Made by a program: the position numbers and the translations under genes. DNA of 42,538 bases from a virus. The notes under the pieces are model-generated. The model was given only the letters and a program-made list of their open reading frames with translations, ran no database searches and was not told the DNA's origin. The DNA is taken from positions 1-42,538 of the IMG/VR virus record IMGVR_UViG_3300046009_004474; one strand, written 5' to 3'. Positions 23,748 through 30,367 of the stretch are shown here, in pieces (position 1 is the stretch's first letter; each line of letters starts with the position of its first letter).

Positions 23748-23797
23748 GCTGATTTGTAATCAGCCGGTCGCGGGTTCGAGTCCCATCACCAGCTCCA
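23748..23797 (+). other. attP: Probable attP core: 3' part of tRNA-Thr(UGU)
   Basis: The segment can be read as a tRNA 3' half. The anticodon stem GCTGA/TCAGC (23748-23752, 23760-23764) carries loop TTTGTAA with anticodon TGT. The variable loop CGGTC, a T arm with TTCGAGT, the acceptor strand CACCAGC, discriminator T and CCA (ending 23797) follow. No D arm or 5' acceptor strand (expected GCTGGTG) is present upstream, so it is not a complete gene. Two T-stem pairs are imperfect. A tRNA 3' fragment next to an integrase gene is the classic form of a phage attachment core: integration would rebuild the host tRNA gene. Confidence 0.88.
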
Positions 23798-23823
23798 AAT
23801 ATATCAAAGGCTTAGGGAAACCT

Positions 23824-23952
23824 AGGACACACTCAAAGGGACACAAAGACACACCCACTGTGTCCCTATCAAACAAAACAAGGTCTTTACAGGCTAAGTT
23901 TTACTCAAAGAAAAGACTGTATCAGGACACACTGAGTTACTTAATGTGTCCC
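23824..23952. repeat. Cluster of GGACACACT / GTGTCCC elements beside the tRNA core (arm-type site candidates)
   Basis: AGGACACACT occurs at 23824-23833 and again exactly 100 bases later (23924-23933). GGGACAC lies at 23838-23844 and the inverted form GTGTCCC at 23860-23866 and 23946-23952; another GTGTCCC is on the other side of the core at 23653-23659. Direct and inverted short repeats flanking a crossover core are the layout of integrase arm sites. Isolated GTGTCCC copies also exist elsewhere (for example 28554-28560), so the motif alone is not specific. Confidence 0.65.
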
Positions 23953-23968
23953 TTGAAACAGCTCTTAA

Positions 23969-23989
23969 TTTTAAAACCCTGACCCGAAG
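23969..23989 (+). promoter_or_regulatory. Putative phage RNA polymerase promoter B (upstream of its own gene)
   Basis: TTTTAAAACCCT (23969-23980), GACCCGAA, start G at 23989. It is 159 bases upstream of the RNA polymerase start codon, which implies positive feedback once some polymerase is made. Confidence 0.78.
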
Positions 23990-24003
23990 GGCAGAGGATA
24001 CAA

Positions 24004-24088
24004 ACCTTAGGATACTACCTTAGGTCTAACCTTAGGTGTTACCCAAGGTCAATCATTTAGTCCACCTTAAGTCTAACCTTAAGTACCT
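24004..24088. repeat. CCTTAGG / CCTTAAG repeats in the RNA polymerase leader
   Basis: Three CCTTAGG copies and two CCTTAAG copies follow promoter B. The first part (23966-24049) is nearly the same as 16276-16358 behind promoter A. The second part shares the 22-base block ACCTTAAGTCTAACC-TTAAGTAC with the leader behind promoter C. No ORF lies here. The 548 bases from 23600 to 24147 thus hold promoter F, a hairpin, the attachment region, promoter B and these repeats. Confidence 0.75.
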
Positions 24089-24147
24089 TCCCAAGAAGGA
24101 CCGGACTATTACGTTCTATCAGTTGACAATAAGAAAAGGTAATCAAC

Positions 24148-26574
24148 ATGAATAAAGATGCTTTAGAAAGACAGTTGGAATTAGAAGAGTATTCCGTAGA
24201 GTTAGGTATAGCTCGCTACCGTAAGGAACGTCTTGAGTATCACCTTAAGTCACCCTCTGAGCAGAAAGAAGCTGACTCTCAGCCTGGGAATATATTAATC
24301 AAGACTTACTTATTACCTTTGTCAGAGACCATCCAGGCATGGAAGGACGACATCACTGTAGGTAAAGCTAGAAAACAAGCATTGATGATTAAGTTCCTCA
24401 ATCAACTTGATTCAGACACCATAGCTTTCATCACGCTAAGGGGTGTCATTAACTGTCTCCATAAGTCAGTAACCTTACAAGAAGCTTGTGGTCACATCCT
24501 GACGCATCTAGTTGAGGAGATTAACTTTAGGAAACTTAGAGATGCCGCCCCAGGTTACGCTGTGGTGCTGGAGAATAAGTTCAAGAAGTCAACCAGTGCT
24601 ACACACAGGAAGAACGTAACAAGAGTAGCTATGGAGAACGCTGAGGTTAAAACCTTGTCTATTGACCTGTCAGAACGTCAGCGTCTTACTAATCTGTTGA
24701 TCGGGTTTGTCATTGAGTCAACTGGCTTAGTGGTGTTGGAAACAAGGAAGAGAGGGAAGAATGATTCAGCTGTAATTGTGTCGCCAACACCGAGAGTCCT
24801 AGAGTGGTTAGAATCAGCACACTCTAAGTGCGAACTAAGATCACCCTTTCTGTTACCTATGTTAGTTAAGCCTAGACCTTGGGTGTCACCTAAAGACGGT
24901 GGATACTTAACTGGTAAGATCAAACTATCATTAATCAAATCCCACGATGAAGACTACATAGGGGAGTTAGATAACTGGGATATGCCTGAGGTTTACAAAG
25001 CTGTCAACGCTATACAAGAGACACCTTGGAGAATCAATAAGAACGTACTCAATACTATGCAAAGTGTGTGGGAGGGAAATCTTACGCTTGGAAAGTTACC
25101 AATGCGGGACTGTCTTGAGTTACCAACTAAACCATTCGACATAGATACCAATGAAGAAGCTAAGAAAGAATGGAAACAAAGAGCAGCTGTAGTTCACGAA
25201 CAAAACAACAAGTTGGTATCCAAACGTATTGCTCTAAGTCAGAAGCTTTGGGTTGCCAACAAGTTTAAAGATGAGGAAGTAATCTACTATCCTCATGTCC
25301 TTGACTGGAGGGGTCGTGTCTATCCAGCAGCGGGTGTTGGTACAGTGTGTCCTCAAGGTGATGACACAGGGAAAGCACTTTTAGAGTTCGCTGAGGGTAA
25401 GACCTTAGGTGAAGACGGTGCTTACTGGTTAGCGTGTCACATTGCTGGATTGTTTGGTGTTGATAAGGTTCCCTTTGATGATCGTGTTCAATGGGTAGAA
25501 GATCATTCAACTATCCTGTCAATGTGCGCCTTAGACCCACTTGAGTACACCTTCTGGACCAAAGCAGATAAACCTTATCAAGCCTTAGCTGCTATCTATG
25601 AGTGGGAAGGCTATCAGACCCAAGGTATCAACTTTGTGTCTCACCTTCCTATTGCAATGGATGGCTCTAACAATGGCGCACAGCATCTGTCAGCTATGGG
25701 TAGAGACAGCAGAGCAACAGTTAATCTGGTTCCTTGTGAGAAACCTCAGGACATCTATATGGATGTGGCTAATGAGGTAGCTAAGATTGTCGATGAGAAA
25801 GCAGCTGAGGGGGACGCTATGGCTGAACTTTGGGCAGGTAAGATCACTAGGTCGATCGCTAAGAGACCCGTGATGACACTTTGTTATGGCGCTACTGTCA
25901 ATGGTATGTCGAATCAGATCATAGAGGAAGTGAAGAAAGCTAAGGCTGATGGTAAACCTATCTTACTGACTGATGAGATTGTTCCTGCTTGTAATTGGTT
26001 AGCTGGTGTCATGTATCCTGCTATTGGAACCATCACAACAGCAGCGGTAACCATCATGGACTGGCTTAAGAACACAGCTAAGGTTGCAGCTTCAAACGAC
26101 CTACCAGTCCATTGGGAGACACCCGTAGGATTCCCTGTGCTTCAACACTACAGGACATTAAACCTTAAGGTTGTCGACGCTGTTATTGCTGGGTGTCGCA
26201 TACAGGTGTCCATAGGTGAAGAGACAAGAGAACTTAACAGAAGAAGACAGGCAGCAGGTATCAGTCCTAACTTTGTTCATTCATTAGACTCAGCTCATCT
26301 AATGAAAACTGTCAATGCAATGGTTGATAGAGGTGTCACCAGTTTTGCTATGATTCATGATTCATATGGAACACATGCAACTGATACGGATTTACTTAAT
26401 GTTGTACTCAGAGAAGAGTTCATTAAGTTGTATTCTGATGATGTACTTGAGGAGTTCAGACAGCAAATCATTAAGCAGTTGCCTGATGAGTTGGCCGAAC
26501 AGATCAAGGAGATCCCGCCTAAAGGTGCGCTGGATATATCTGTAATCAAAGATTCGCAGTATTTCTTTGCCTGA
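24148..26574 (+). CDS. Single-subunit DNA-directed RNA polymerase (T7 gp1-like)
   Basis: This 808-residue enzyme (T7 883) transcribes middle and late phage genes. Hallmarks are DWRGRVYPAAG (T7 DWRGRVYA), the palm motif AMDGSNNGAQHLSAMGRD (around 505, with the first catalytic Asp), RSIAKRPVMTLCYGATVNG (the O-helix with Lys and Tyr, near 570-588), PNFVHSLDSAHLMKTV and IHDSYGTH (second catalytic Asp near 737). The C-terminus YFFA mirrors the T7 FAFA foot. The specificity-loop region precedes PNFVHS and differs from T7, fitting a distinct promoter. It is the first gene downstream of the attachment site and is followed by a strong terminator. Confidence 0.97.
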   Translation: MNKDALERQLELEEYSVELGIARYRKERLEYHLKSPSEQKEADSQPGNILIKTYLLPLSETIQAWKDDITVGKARKQALMIKFLNQLDSDTIAFITLRGVINCLHKSVTLQEACGHILTHLVEEINFRKLRDAAPGYAVVLENKFKKSTSATHRKNVTRVAMENAEVKTLSIDLSERQRLTNLLIGFVIESTGLVVLETRKRGKNDSAVIVSPTPRVLEWLESAHSKCELRSPFLLPMLVKPRPWVSPKDGGYLTGKIKLSLIKSHDEDYIGELDNWDMPEVYKAVNAIQETPWRINKNVLNTMQSVWEGNLTLGKLPMRDCLELPTKPFDIDTNEEAKKEWKQRAAVVHEQNNKLVSKRIALSQKLWVANKFKDEEVIYYPHVLDWRGRVYPAAGVGTVCPQGDDTGKALLEFAEGKTLGEDGAYWLACHIAGLFGVDKVPFDDRVQWVEDHSTILSMCALDPLEYTFWTKADKPYQALAAIYEWEGYQTQGINFVSHLPIAMDGSNNGAQHLSAMGRDSRATVNLVPCEKPQDIYMDVANEVAKIVDEKAAEGDAMAELWAGKITRSIAKRPVMTLCYGATVNGMSNQIIEEVKKAKADGKPILLTDEIVPACNWLAGVMYPAIGTITTAAVTIMDWLKNTAKVAASNDLPVHWETPVGFPVLQHYRTLNLKVVDAVIAGCRIQVSIGEETRELNRRRQAAGISPNFVHSLDSAHLMKTVNAMVDRGVTSFAMIHDSYGTHATDTDLLNVVLREEFIKLYSDDVLEEFRQQIIKQLPDELAEQIKEIPPKGALDISVIKDSQYFFA

Positions 26575-26630
26575 ATAGTTGACAATGACTGAGAGTAAGT
26601 AACAAGTAATTAGTAAGAGTAAGTAAACGG

Positions 26631-26667
26631 AAGACCTTGGGTGTGAACTCAGGGTCTTTTCTTTTTT
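26631..26667 (+). terminator. Rho-independent terminator after the RNA polymerase gene
   Basis: AAGACCTTGGGT (26631-26642) pairs over 12 bp (with G-U pairs) with ACTCAGGGTCTT (26647-26658) around a GTGA loop, followed by TTCTTTTTT. It corresponds to the T7 early terminator TE, although placed directly after the polymerase gene. Its T tract runs into promoter D. Confidence 0.92.
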
Positions 26668-26684
26668 AAAACCCTGACCCTTTG
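26664..26684 (+). promoter_or_regulatory. Putative phage RNA polymerase promoter D
   Basis: TTTTAAAACCCT (26664-26675), GACCCTTT, start G at 26684, with initial transcript GAGGGAGAC, which resembles the GGGAGA start of T7/T3 transcripts. It overlaps the T tract of the upstream terminator: host transcription would stop where phage transcription begins. Confidence 0.78.
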
Positions 26685-26721
26685 AGGGAGACACTTTTAG
26701 TTAACTTTAGGAGATTCTTAG

Positions 26722-27390
26722 ATGACACAAAGAAATATTGTGGTCAGTTTGTTTGATGTTAGTGGGAAGATGGTTGAGCCGTGGTTGAACCAAGGTTATG
26801 AGTGTTGGATTGTGGATATTCAACACCCACCGGCGTATTCAACATGCGGCGTGACAACAGAAGGAAACCTTCACAAAGTACATTATGATTTGACGAAACC
26901 TTGGCTACCACCGTTTGATAAAAATAGGATAGCTTTTGTAGCAGCTTTCCCGCCTTGCGATCACTTAGCCGTATCAGGGTCTAGATGGTTTACGGGAAAA
27001 GGTTTAAGAAAACTAAGCACAGCAGTTGAAATGTTCGCTACAGCTGCGGAGTTCTGTGAGTGGGCTAACGCTCCTTATCTTATCGAGAACCCTGTTAGCA
27101 CCATCAGTAGTTACTGGCGAAAACCAGACCACACATTTAGCCCGCACCACTTCACAGGTTACAACTTAGAAGATAACTACACAAAGAAAACCTGTCTATG
27201 GGTTGCTGGGGGTTTTGTTATGCCAGAAAAATTTGAATTAGATGATCTACCACCACCAGATGACCGGATACATAAATGTCCGCCTGGTCCTGATAGACAC
27301 AACATACGGAGTGCTACTCCAACAGGTTTTGCACATGCGGTTTATTTAGCAAACAGTCAAAACACAAAGCAGGAGAAACACAATGCTTGA
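26722..27390 (+). CDS. C5-cytosine methyltransferase-like phage protein
   Basis: This 222-residue protein has a compact C5-methyltransferase layout. A motif I-like start ([15 protein letters not shown], residues 7-21) is followed by VDIQHP as the acidic end of strand 2. Motif IV is [12 protein letters not shown] with the candidate nucleophile C79, and the motif VI position has IENPVS (ENP at 122-124 in place of the usual ENV). The target-recognition region is very short. Similar proteins are widespread in phages and usually annotated DNA cytosine methyltransferase; activity here is uncertain. It might protect phage DNA from host restriction together with ArdA. AGGAGA precedes the start. Confidence 0.75.
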   Translation: MTQRNIVVSLFDVSGKMVEPWLNQGYECWIVDIQHPPAYSTCGVTTEGNLHKVHYDLTKPWLPPFDKNRIAFVAAFPPCDHLAVSGSRWFTGKGLRKLSTAVEMFATAAEFCEWANAPYLIENPVSTISSYWRKPDHTFSPHHFTGYNLEDNYTKKTCLWVAGGFVMPEKFELDDLPPPDDRIHKCPPGPDRHNIRSATPTGFAHAVYLANSQNTKQEKHNA

Positions 27391-27460
27391 AACAGCAGTA
27401 ATCGTTATAGCAGCAACGCTGTTCACAATCAGAATCTTTATGGGAGACCTTGATGGTTAG
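27383..27460 (+). CDS. 25-residue hydrophobic mini-protein
   Basis: ATG 27383 overlaps the methyltransferase stop and has AGGAGAAAC upstream. The product, [20 protein letters not shown] and a short acidic tail, is a single hydrophobic helix. Its stop overlaps the start of the pentapeptide gene by eight bases, so it is embedded in a coupled chain of genes. It may be a small membrane protein or serve only to couple translation. Confidence 0.5.
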   Translation: MLETAVIVIAATLFTIRIFMGDLDG

Positions 27461-27989
27461 TATAAAACATAGGTTGACAGGCGAGAACCTATTCACGCTG
27501 TACACCGAAGGTAGCACTTTAAAAGGCGCTGTTGAAGCTTCGGTTAGTATGGGTGCTAACCTTAGGGATGCTGACCTTAGGGGTGCTAACCTTGGGGGTG
27601 CTAACCTTGGGGGTGCTAACCTTGGGTGTGCTAACCTTAGGGGTGCTGACCTTGGGGGTGCTGACCTTGGGGGTGCTAACCTTGGGGGTGCTAACCTTAG
27701 GGGTGCTGACCTTGGGGGTGCTTACCTTGGGGGTGCTTACCTTAGGGGTGCTGACCTTAGGTGTCATGGTGATATGCGCTACATCTTCACCATACAGCTA
27801 GATATGTGGCCCATAGGGTTCACCAAAACAACCCTGCAAATCGGTTGTCAGAGACATTCAATAGATTCTTGGCGAAACTTCACTGATATAGAAATTAACA
27901 GGATGGAACCCGATGCCCTTGCATGGTGGAAACGCTGGAAGGTTCCCTTGTTTTGCATCATTGATGAACGACTAAAGGATGCACCATGA
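27453..27989 (+). CDS. Pentapeptide-repeat protein
   Basis: The chosen start is ATG 27453 (a TTG three bases upstream is less likely). The 178-residue product has an N-terminal strand region (1-33), 14 pentapeptide repeats of type A-(N/D/Y)-L-(G/R)-G (about 34-103) forming a right-handed beta-helix, and a conserved-looking C-terminal domain ([20 protein letters not shown], then WWKRWK). Known pentapeptide proteins such as Qnr/MfpA mimic DNA and protect gyrase, but repeat number and surface here do not prove that. The repeat DNA (27554-27763) is 14 near-identical 15-base units and may expand or contract. Its 3' end overlaps the next ORF (ATGA). Confidence 0.88.
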   Translation: MVSIKHRLTGENLFTLYTEGSTLKGAVEASVSMGANLRDADLRGANLGGANLGGANLGCANLRGADLGGADLGGANLGGANLRGADLGGAYLGGAYLRGADLRCHGDMRYIFTIQLDMWPIGFTKTTLQIGCQRHSIDSWRNFTDIEINRMEPDALAWWKRWKVPLFCIIDERLKDAP

Positions 27990-28075
27990 GTATCTCTCAG
28001 GCAGATAAAGATTCAATCAAGGAAGCCTTTAGAAAGGCATTAAGTAAAACTAAGAGTAGAGGTAAGACCACATGA
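27986..28075 (+). CDS. 29-residue basic mini-protein
   Basis: ATG 27986 overlaps the pentapeptide gene stop (ATGA), and its own stop overlaps the next start in the same way (28072-28075). The product, [20 protein letters not shown] followed by KTKSRGKTT, is a plausible amphipathic helix with a basic tail. The double four-base overlap is good evidence that it is translated. No family is recognised. Confidence 0.6.
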   Translation: MSISQADKDSIKEAFRKALSKTKSRGKTT

Positions 28076-28275
28076 AAATAGAGTTAGTAGAGTTTAAGGA
28101 TGGGACTTTCGGTGTTAGACGTAAGAAGCTGTTTAGATCGTATGAGTTCGTTAGTAGGAATCACTACTGGTATTCAGAAAACGAACGACTCACCAGTAAC
28201 GCCGTTACAGCGTTCACCCAGGAGGAAGCTATGGCTTTATTTGTTAAAGCATCCGACCTAGGGACACCCGTATGA
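28072..28275 (+). CDS. 67-residue hypothetical protein
   Basis: This ORF is coupled by ATGA to the mini-protein upstream and overlaps the next start by four bases. The product is basic at the N-terminus with aromatic residues (FGVRRKKLFRSYEFVSRNHY) and ends in a helix (QEEAMALFVKASDL). No membrane segment or known motif is visible. Position in a middle-gene cluster suggests a host-interaction or DNA-metabolism accessory, but the function is unknown. Confidence 0.7.
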   Translation: MKIELVEFKDGTFGVRRKKLFRSYEFVSRNHYWYSENERLTSNAVTAFTQEEAMALFVKASDLGTPV

Positions 28276-28463
28276 CCACCGGAGGTAAAGGCTCAAGGCA
28301 AAGACCCACGGACCACGCTAAGTTCTCGGCCAACTACGACCTAATATTCAACAAGAAGGAGACACCATGTCCGAAGAAGACAACGACTGTCCTACGTGCA
28401 ATGGAACAGGTGAAGGAAGAAGTGATTACACAAGCTGTAGTCAGTGTAGGGGCTCAGGTGTAA
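28272..28463 (+). CDS. 63-residue hypothetical protein, C-terminal half overlapping the next gene
   Basis: ATG 28272 overlaps the previous stop. The first 30 residues (MTTGGKGSRQRPTDHAKFSA then NYDLIFN) match a short conserved phage protein type that begins S/T-x-G-G-K-G-S-x-x-R-P. The rest (from about residue 33) is read through 97 bases of the zinc-ribbon ORF in another frame and looks like non-coding sequence. Homologues that I recall are shorter, so a lost stop codon or indel near 28350-28370 is possible. Confidence 0.6.
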   Translation: MTTGGKGSRQRPTDHAKFSANYDLIFNKKETPCPKKTTTVLRAMEQVKEEVITQAVVSVGAQV

Positions 28464-28525
28464 CACAGGTTGACCACACTGAGGATGACTACTGGTTAGA
28501 GCTTGCTGAACTGTTTTGTTTTTAA
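28367..28525 (+). CDS. 52-residue zinc-ribbon (DnaJ-type CxxCxGxG) protein
   Basis: ATG 28367 has AAGGAG upstream. The product has two CXXCXGXG motifs, CPTCNGTGE (residues 8-16) and CSQCRGSGV (24-32), the DnaJ-type zinc-binding pattern, followed by an acidic tail. Small phage proteins of this kind are common; the function is unknown, possibly protein or nucleic-acid binding. Its 3' end lies inside promoter E. Confidence 0.72.
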   Translation: MSEEDNDCPTCNGTGEGRSDYTSCSQCRGSGVTQVDHTEDDYWLELAELFCF

Positions 28526-28540
28526 AACCCTGACCTTTCG
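28520..28540 (+). promoter_or_regulatory. Putative phage RNA polymerase promoter E (replication unit)
   Basis: TTTTAAAACCCT (28520-28531), GACCTTTC, start G at 28540. The initial transcript GAGGGAGACA, then UUUCG, then UGUCCC can fold into a short 5' hairpin. It lies upstream of SSB and the whole DNA-metabolism block. Confidence 0.78.
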
Positions 28541-28582
28541 AGGGAGACATTTCGTGTCCCACCTACAGCTACAGGACAGACA

Positions 28583-28867
28583 ATGACAAAACTGATTGAA
28601 CAATTAAACAATGCAGATTCAAACGAAGTGGCCTTAGGTTCACTTGCAGTCCTCAATAGCATCCAGAACTTACACCCCACGATACAGATAGCGTCACTCA
28701 TAACGATGACTGGTTTGTTGATGGAGGTATTCGGTCTGGATGTTAGAGCAGAACTCACTAGGTTAGAACGATTGGTTGCCAATGCTGAAAGCAACGGGTG
28801 GGACAAGAAGTTTGCAGCTGTGAGGGCTTACATTGAGGGTGAATTAGGTAAACACTTGAATGGTTAA
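28583..28867 (+). CDS. 94-residue hypothetical protein of the replication block
   Basis: This is the first gene after promoter E. The product is mostly helical, with a moderately hydrophobic centre (IQIASLITMTGLLMEVFGLD, about 34-53) and a C-terminal helix (LERLVANAESNGWDKKFAAV). No catalytic or metal-binding pattern is evident. T7-like phages carry several small genes here (for example T7 2 and 2.8), but no match is recognised. Confidence 0.72.
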   Translation: MTKLIEQLNNADSNEVALGSLAVLNSIQNLHPTIQIASLITMTGLLMEVFGLDVRAELTRLERLVANAESNGWDKKFAAVRAYIEGELGKHLNG

Positions 28868-28885
28868 TTTTAAATAGGAACAAAC

Positions 28886-29098
28886 ATGGCAGAAGCTACA
28901 GTAAAAACATCAGTAACGCTCACATTAACAGGGAAAGAGGCTGAAACATTAGTTGGAATCCTTGGGAGGGTTGGTGGAAGCCCTGATAACTCAGATAGAA
29001 AGTACGTAGACAGTATTTATAAAGCTCTTAGTGGATGTGCTATTGAGTACAACGGCTCTGAACTAGACGATTCTATATATCTTCCAACATATAAATAG
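28886..29098 (+). CDS. 70-residue hypothetical protein upstream of SSB
   Basis: The start has the same leader as the SSB gene (AAATAGGAACAAACATGGCAG precedes both, allowing for small changes), suggesting a duplicated ribosome-binding region. The product MAEATVKTSVTLTLTGKEAE ... has a beta strand, then a helix (EAETLVGILGRVGG) and a conserved-looking KYVDSIYKAL segment. No family is recognised. Confidence 0.72.
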   Translation: MAEATVKTSVTLTLTGKEAETLVGILGRVGGSPDNSDRKYVDSIYKALSGCAIEYNGSELDDSIYLPTYK

Positions 29099-29106
29099 GA
29101 ACAAAC

Positions 29107-29757
29107 ATGGCAGAAAAGAAAAAGAAGTTTATCAAGACAACACCAGAAGGAATCGCAATGTTCCCCTGGCTAACCAAAGCAGACACAAAGTTCAACCCTG
29201 ATGGTGACTACAAGGTTGACCTAAAGATGGACCGTGCAGTTGCTGATGAGTTGATTGAACAGTTAGATGAATACTTGGACACTGAGTTCAACAAGGTAAT
29301 CGAAGCTGCTAAACCTGCTGATCGCAAGAAGATCACTAAGGCTGATACATACCACCTTGTTTATGATGATGAAGGTGAAGAAACAGGTGAAGTATTCTTA
29401 CGCTTTAAGTTGAAAGCTAAGGTCACACCCAAGGACGGTAAACCCTTTGCACAGAAACCAAACGGATTTGATGCTGATGGTTCTCCTTGGGATGACGAGA
29501 CTCCGGTCTATGGTGGTTCTGTTATCAAGGTTAACTTTGAAGCTGTACCTTATGGGCCAGACAGTAACAAGAAAGTTGGATTGACCTTAAGACTACGAGC
29601 TTTCCAAGTGAAAGAACTTGTTACCACGGGTGGAGCCTCAGCTTCTGGCTATGGGTTTGACTCAGACGGTGACGCAACGACAACCAAGTCAACACCTAAG
29701 GCTCAACCTCAGGACAACTACGAAGAAGATGAAGACGATGGAAGCGACGATTTCTAA
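29107..29757 (+). CDS. Single-stranded DNA-binding protein (gp2.5-like)
   Basis: This 216-residue protein (T7 gp2.5 is 232) has an OB-fold-type body (PWLTKADTKFNPDGDYKVDL, later FRFKLKAKVTP-like strands and VGLTLRLRAFQV) and a strongly acidic C-terminal tail ending in DDGSDDF. The terminal aromatic residue after acidic residues is the hallmark by which gp2.5 contacts DNA polymerase and helicase. It should coat single-stranded DNA and organise the replisome. Its end overlaps the RusA-like gene by 29 bases. Confidence 0.92.
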   Translation: MAEKKKKFIKTTPEGIAMFPWLTKADTKFNPDGDYKVDLKMDRAVADELIEQLDEYLDTEFNKVIEAAKPADRKKITKADTYHLVYDDEGEETGEVFLRFKLKAKVTPKDGKPFAQKPNGFDADGSPWDDETPVYGGSVIKVNFEAVPYGPDSNKKVGLTLRLRAFQVKELVTTGGASASGYGFDSDGDATTTKSTPKAQPQDNYEEDEDDGSDDF

Positions 29758-30169
29758 GATCGAACTTTCCATTGCTGAGGTTGTATCCTCAGGTTCACCT
29801 GTAGTCACCATCACGATACCACTCAACCCTGTTCCAGCTAGTAGACCTAGGGTAACTCGTTGGGGTGTCTATTATTCAAAGAAGTATCAAGAGTTCATTG
29901 ATGCTGCTAAGGAAATCCTAGAAGAATCTAAGTCACAACTCACAGGTCCACTCGTGGTTGTCGTTGAGTCTCACATTACGAGAGCCAAGACTTCAAAGCT
30001 TAAGTGGCCTAGGGGGGACGTTGATAACTATGCTAAGGGTCCACTTGATGTCATCACTAAGTTCAGTAAGGTTTGGAAAGATGATGACCAAGTGGTTGGT
30101 TTGTGGACAAGCAAGAGGTTTGCTAGTGGTGAACCAAAGATTGTTGTGTCAATCTATGAGTTGACATAA
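29729..30169 (+). CDS. RusA-family Holliday junction resolvase
   Basis: The chosen start is ATG 29729 (ATG 29738 is possible); a longer frame upstream runs through the SSB gene and is not used. The 146-residue product has the RusA signature: PLNPVPASRPRVTR (about 31-44) with YYSKKY, then GDVDNYAKGPLD with D97, D99 and K103, and the acidic run KDDD (118-120) after W116. RusA enzymes resolve four-way junctions in a metal-dependent way. It occupies the place of T7 gene 3 endonuclease I, a different fold with the same task of debranching before packaging. Confidence 0.9.
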   Translation: MKTMEATISKIELSIAEVVSSGSPVVTITIPLNPVPASRPRVTRWGVYYSKKYQEFIDAAKEILEESKSQLTGPLVVVVESHITRAKTSKLKWPRGDVDNYAKGPLDVITKFSKVWKDDDQVVGLWTSKRFASGEPKIVVSIYELT

Positions 30170-30178
30170 GGAAACATT

Positions 30179-30367
30179 ATGGAACCTGAGGATAGAGACA
30201 GACTGATTCAGCTAAGGAATGAACAGGATGTACTACAGGATGCTCTTGGGAAGGTTATCAAAGTGGTTAGTGACAAGATCGTTGCTAACCAGATTGAGAT
30301 AACCAATATCAGAGGTGACTCTAAATTAAATAACAGGATTAGAAATGGCAATACAGAAGTTAGTTAA
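30179..30367 (+). CDS. 62-residue hypothetical protein
   Basis: AAGGAAAC lies before the ATG. The product is charged and helical, probably a coiled coil (RLIQLRNEQDVLQDALGKVI, then KVVSDKIVANQIEI), with a polar tail. It overlaps the amidase gene by 23 bases. No family is recognised. Confidence 0.65.
   Translation: MEPEDRDRLIQLRNEQDVLQDALGKVIKVVSDKIVANQIEITNIRGDSKLNNRIRNGNTEVS

Noticed and set aside
23701-23797. Complete functional tRNA-Thr gene
   Set aside because: Upstream of the anticodon arm there is no D arm and no 5' strand complementary to CACCAGC; only the 3' part is present.
23698-23982. 94-codon ORF through the tRNA fragment and repeats
   Set aside because: It reads through the tRNA-Thr 3' half, the GGACAC repeats and promoter B, has no ribosome site, and its product has no protein-like pattern.
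27519-27801. Additional repeat ORFs on both strands across the pentapeptide repeats
   Set aside because: They are alternative frames of the 15-base repeats; only the frame with pentapeptide logic has a start site and flanking unique domains.
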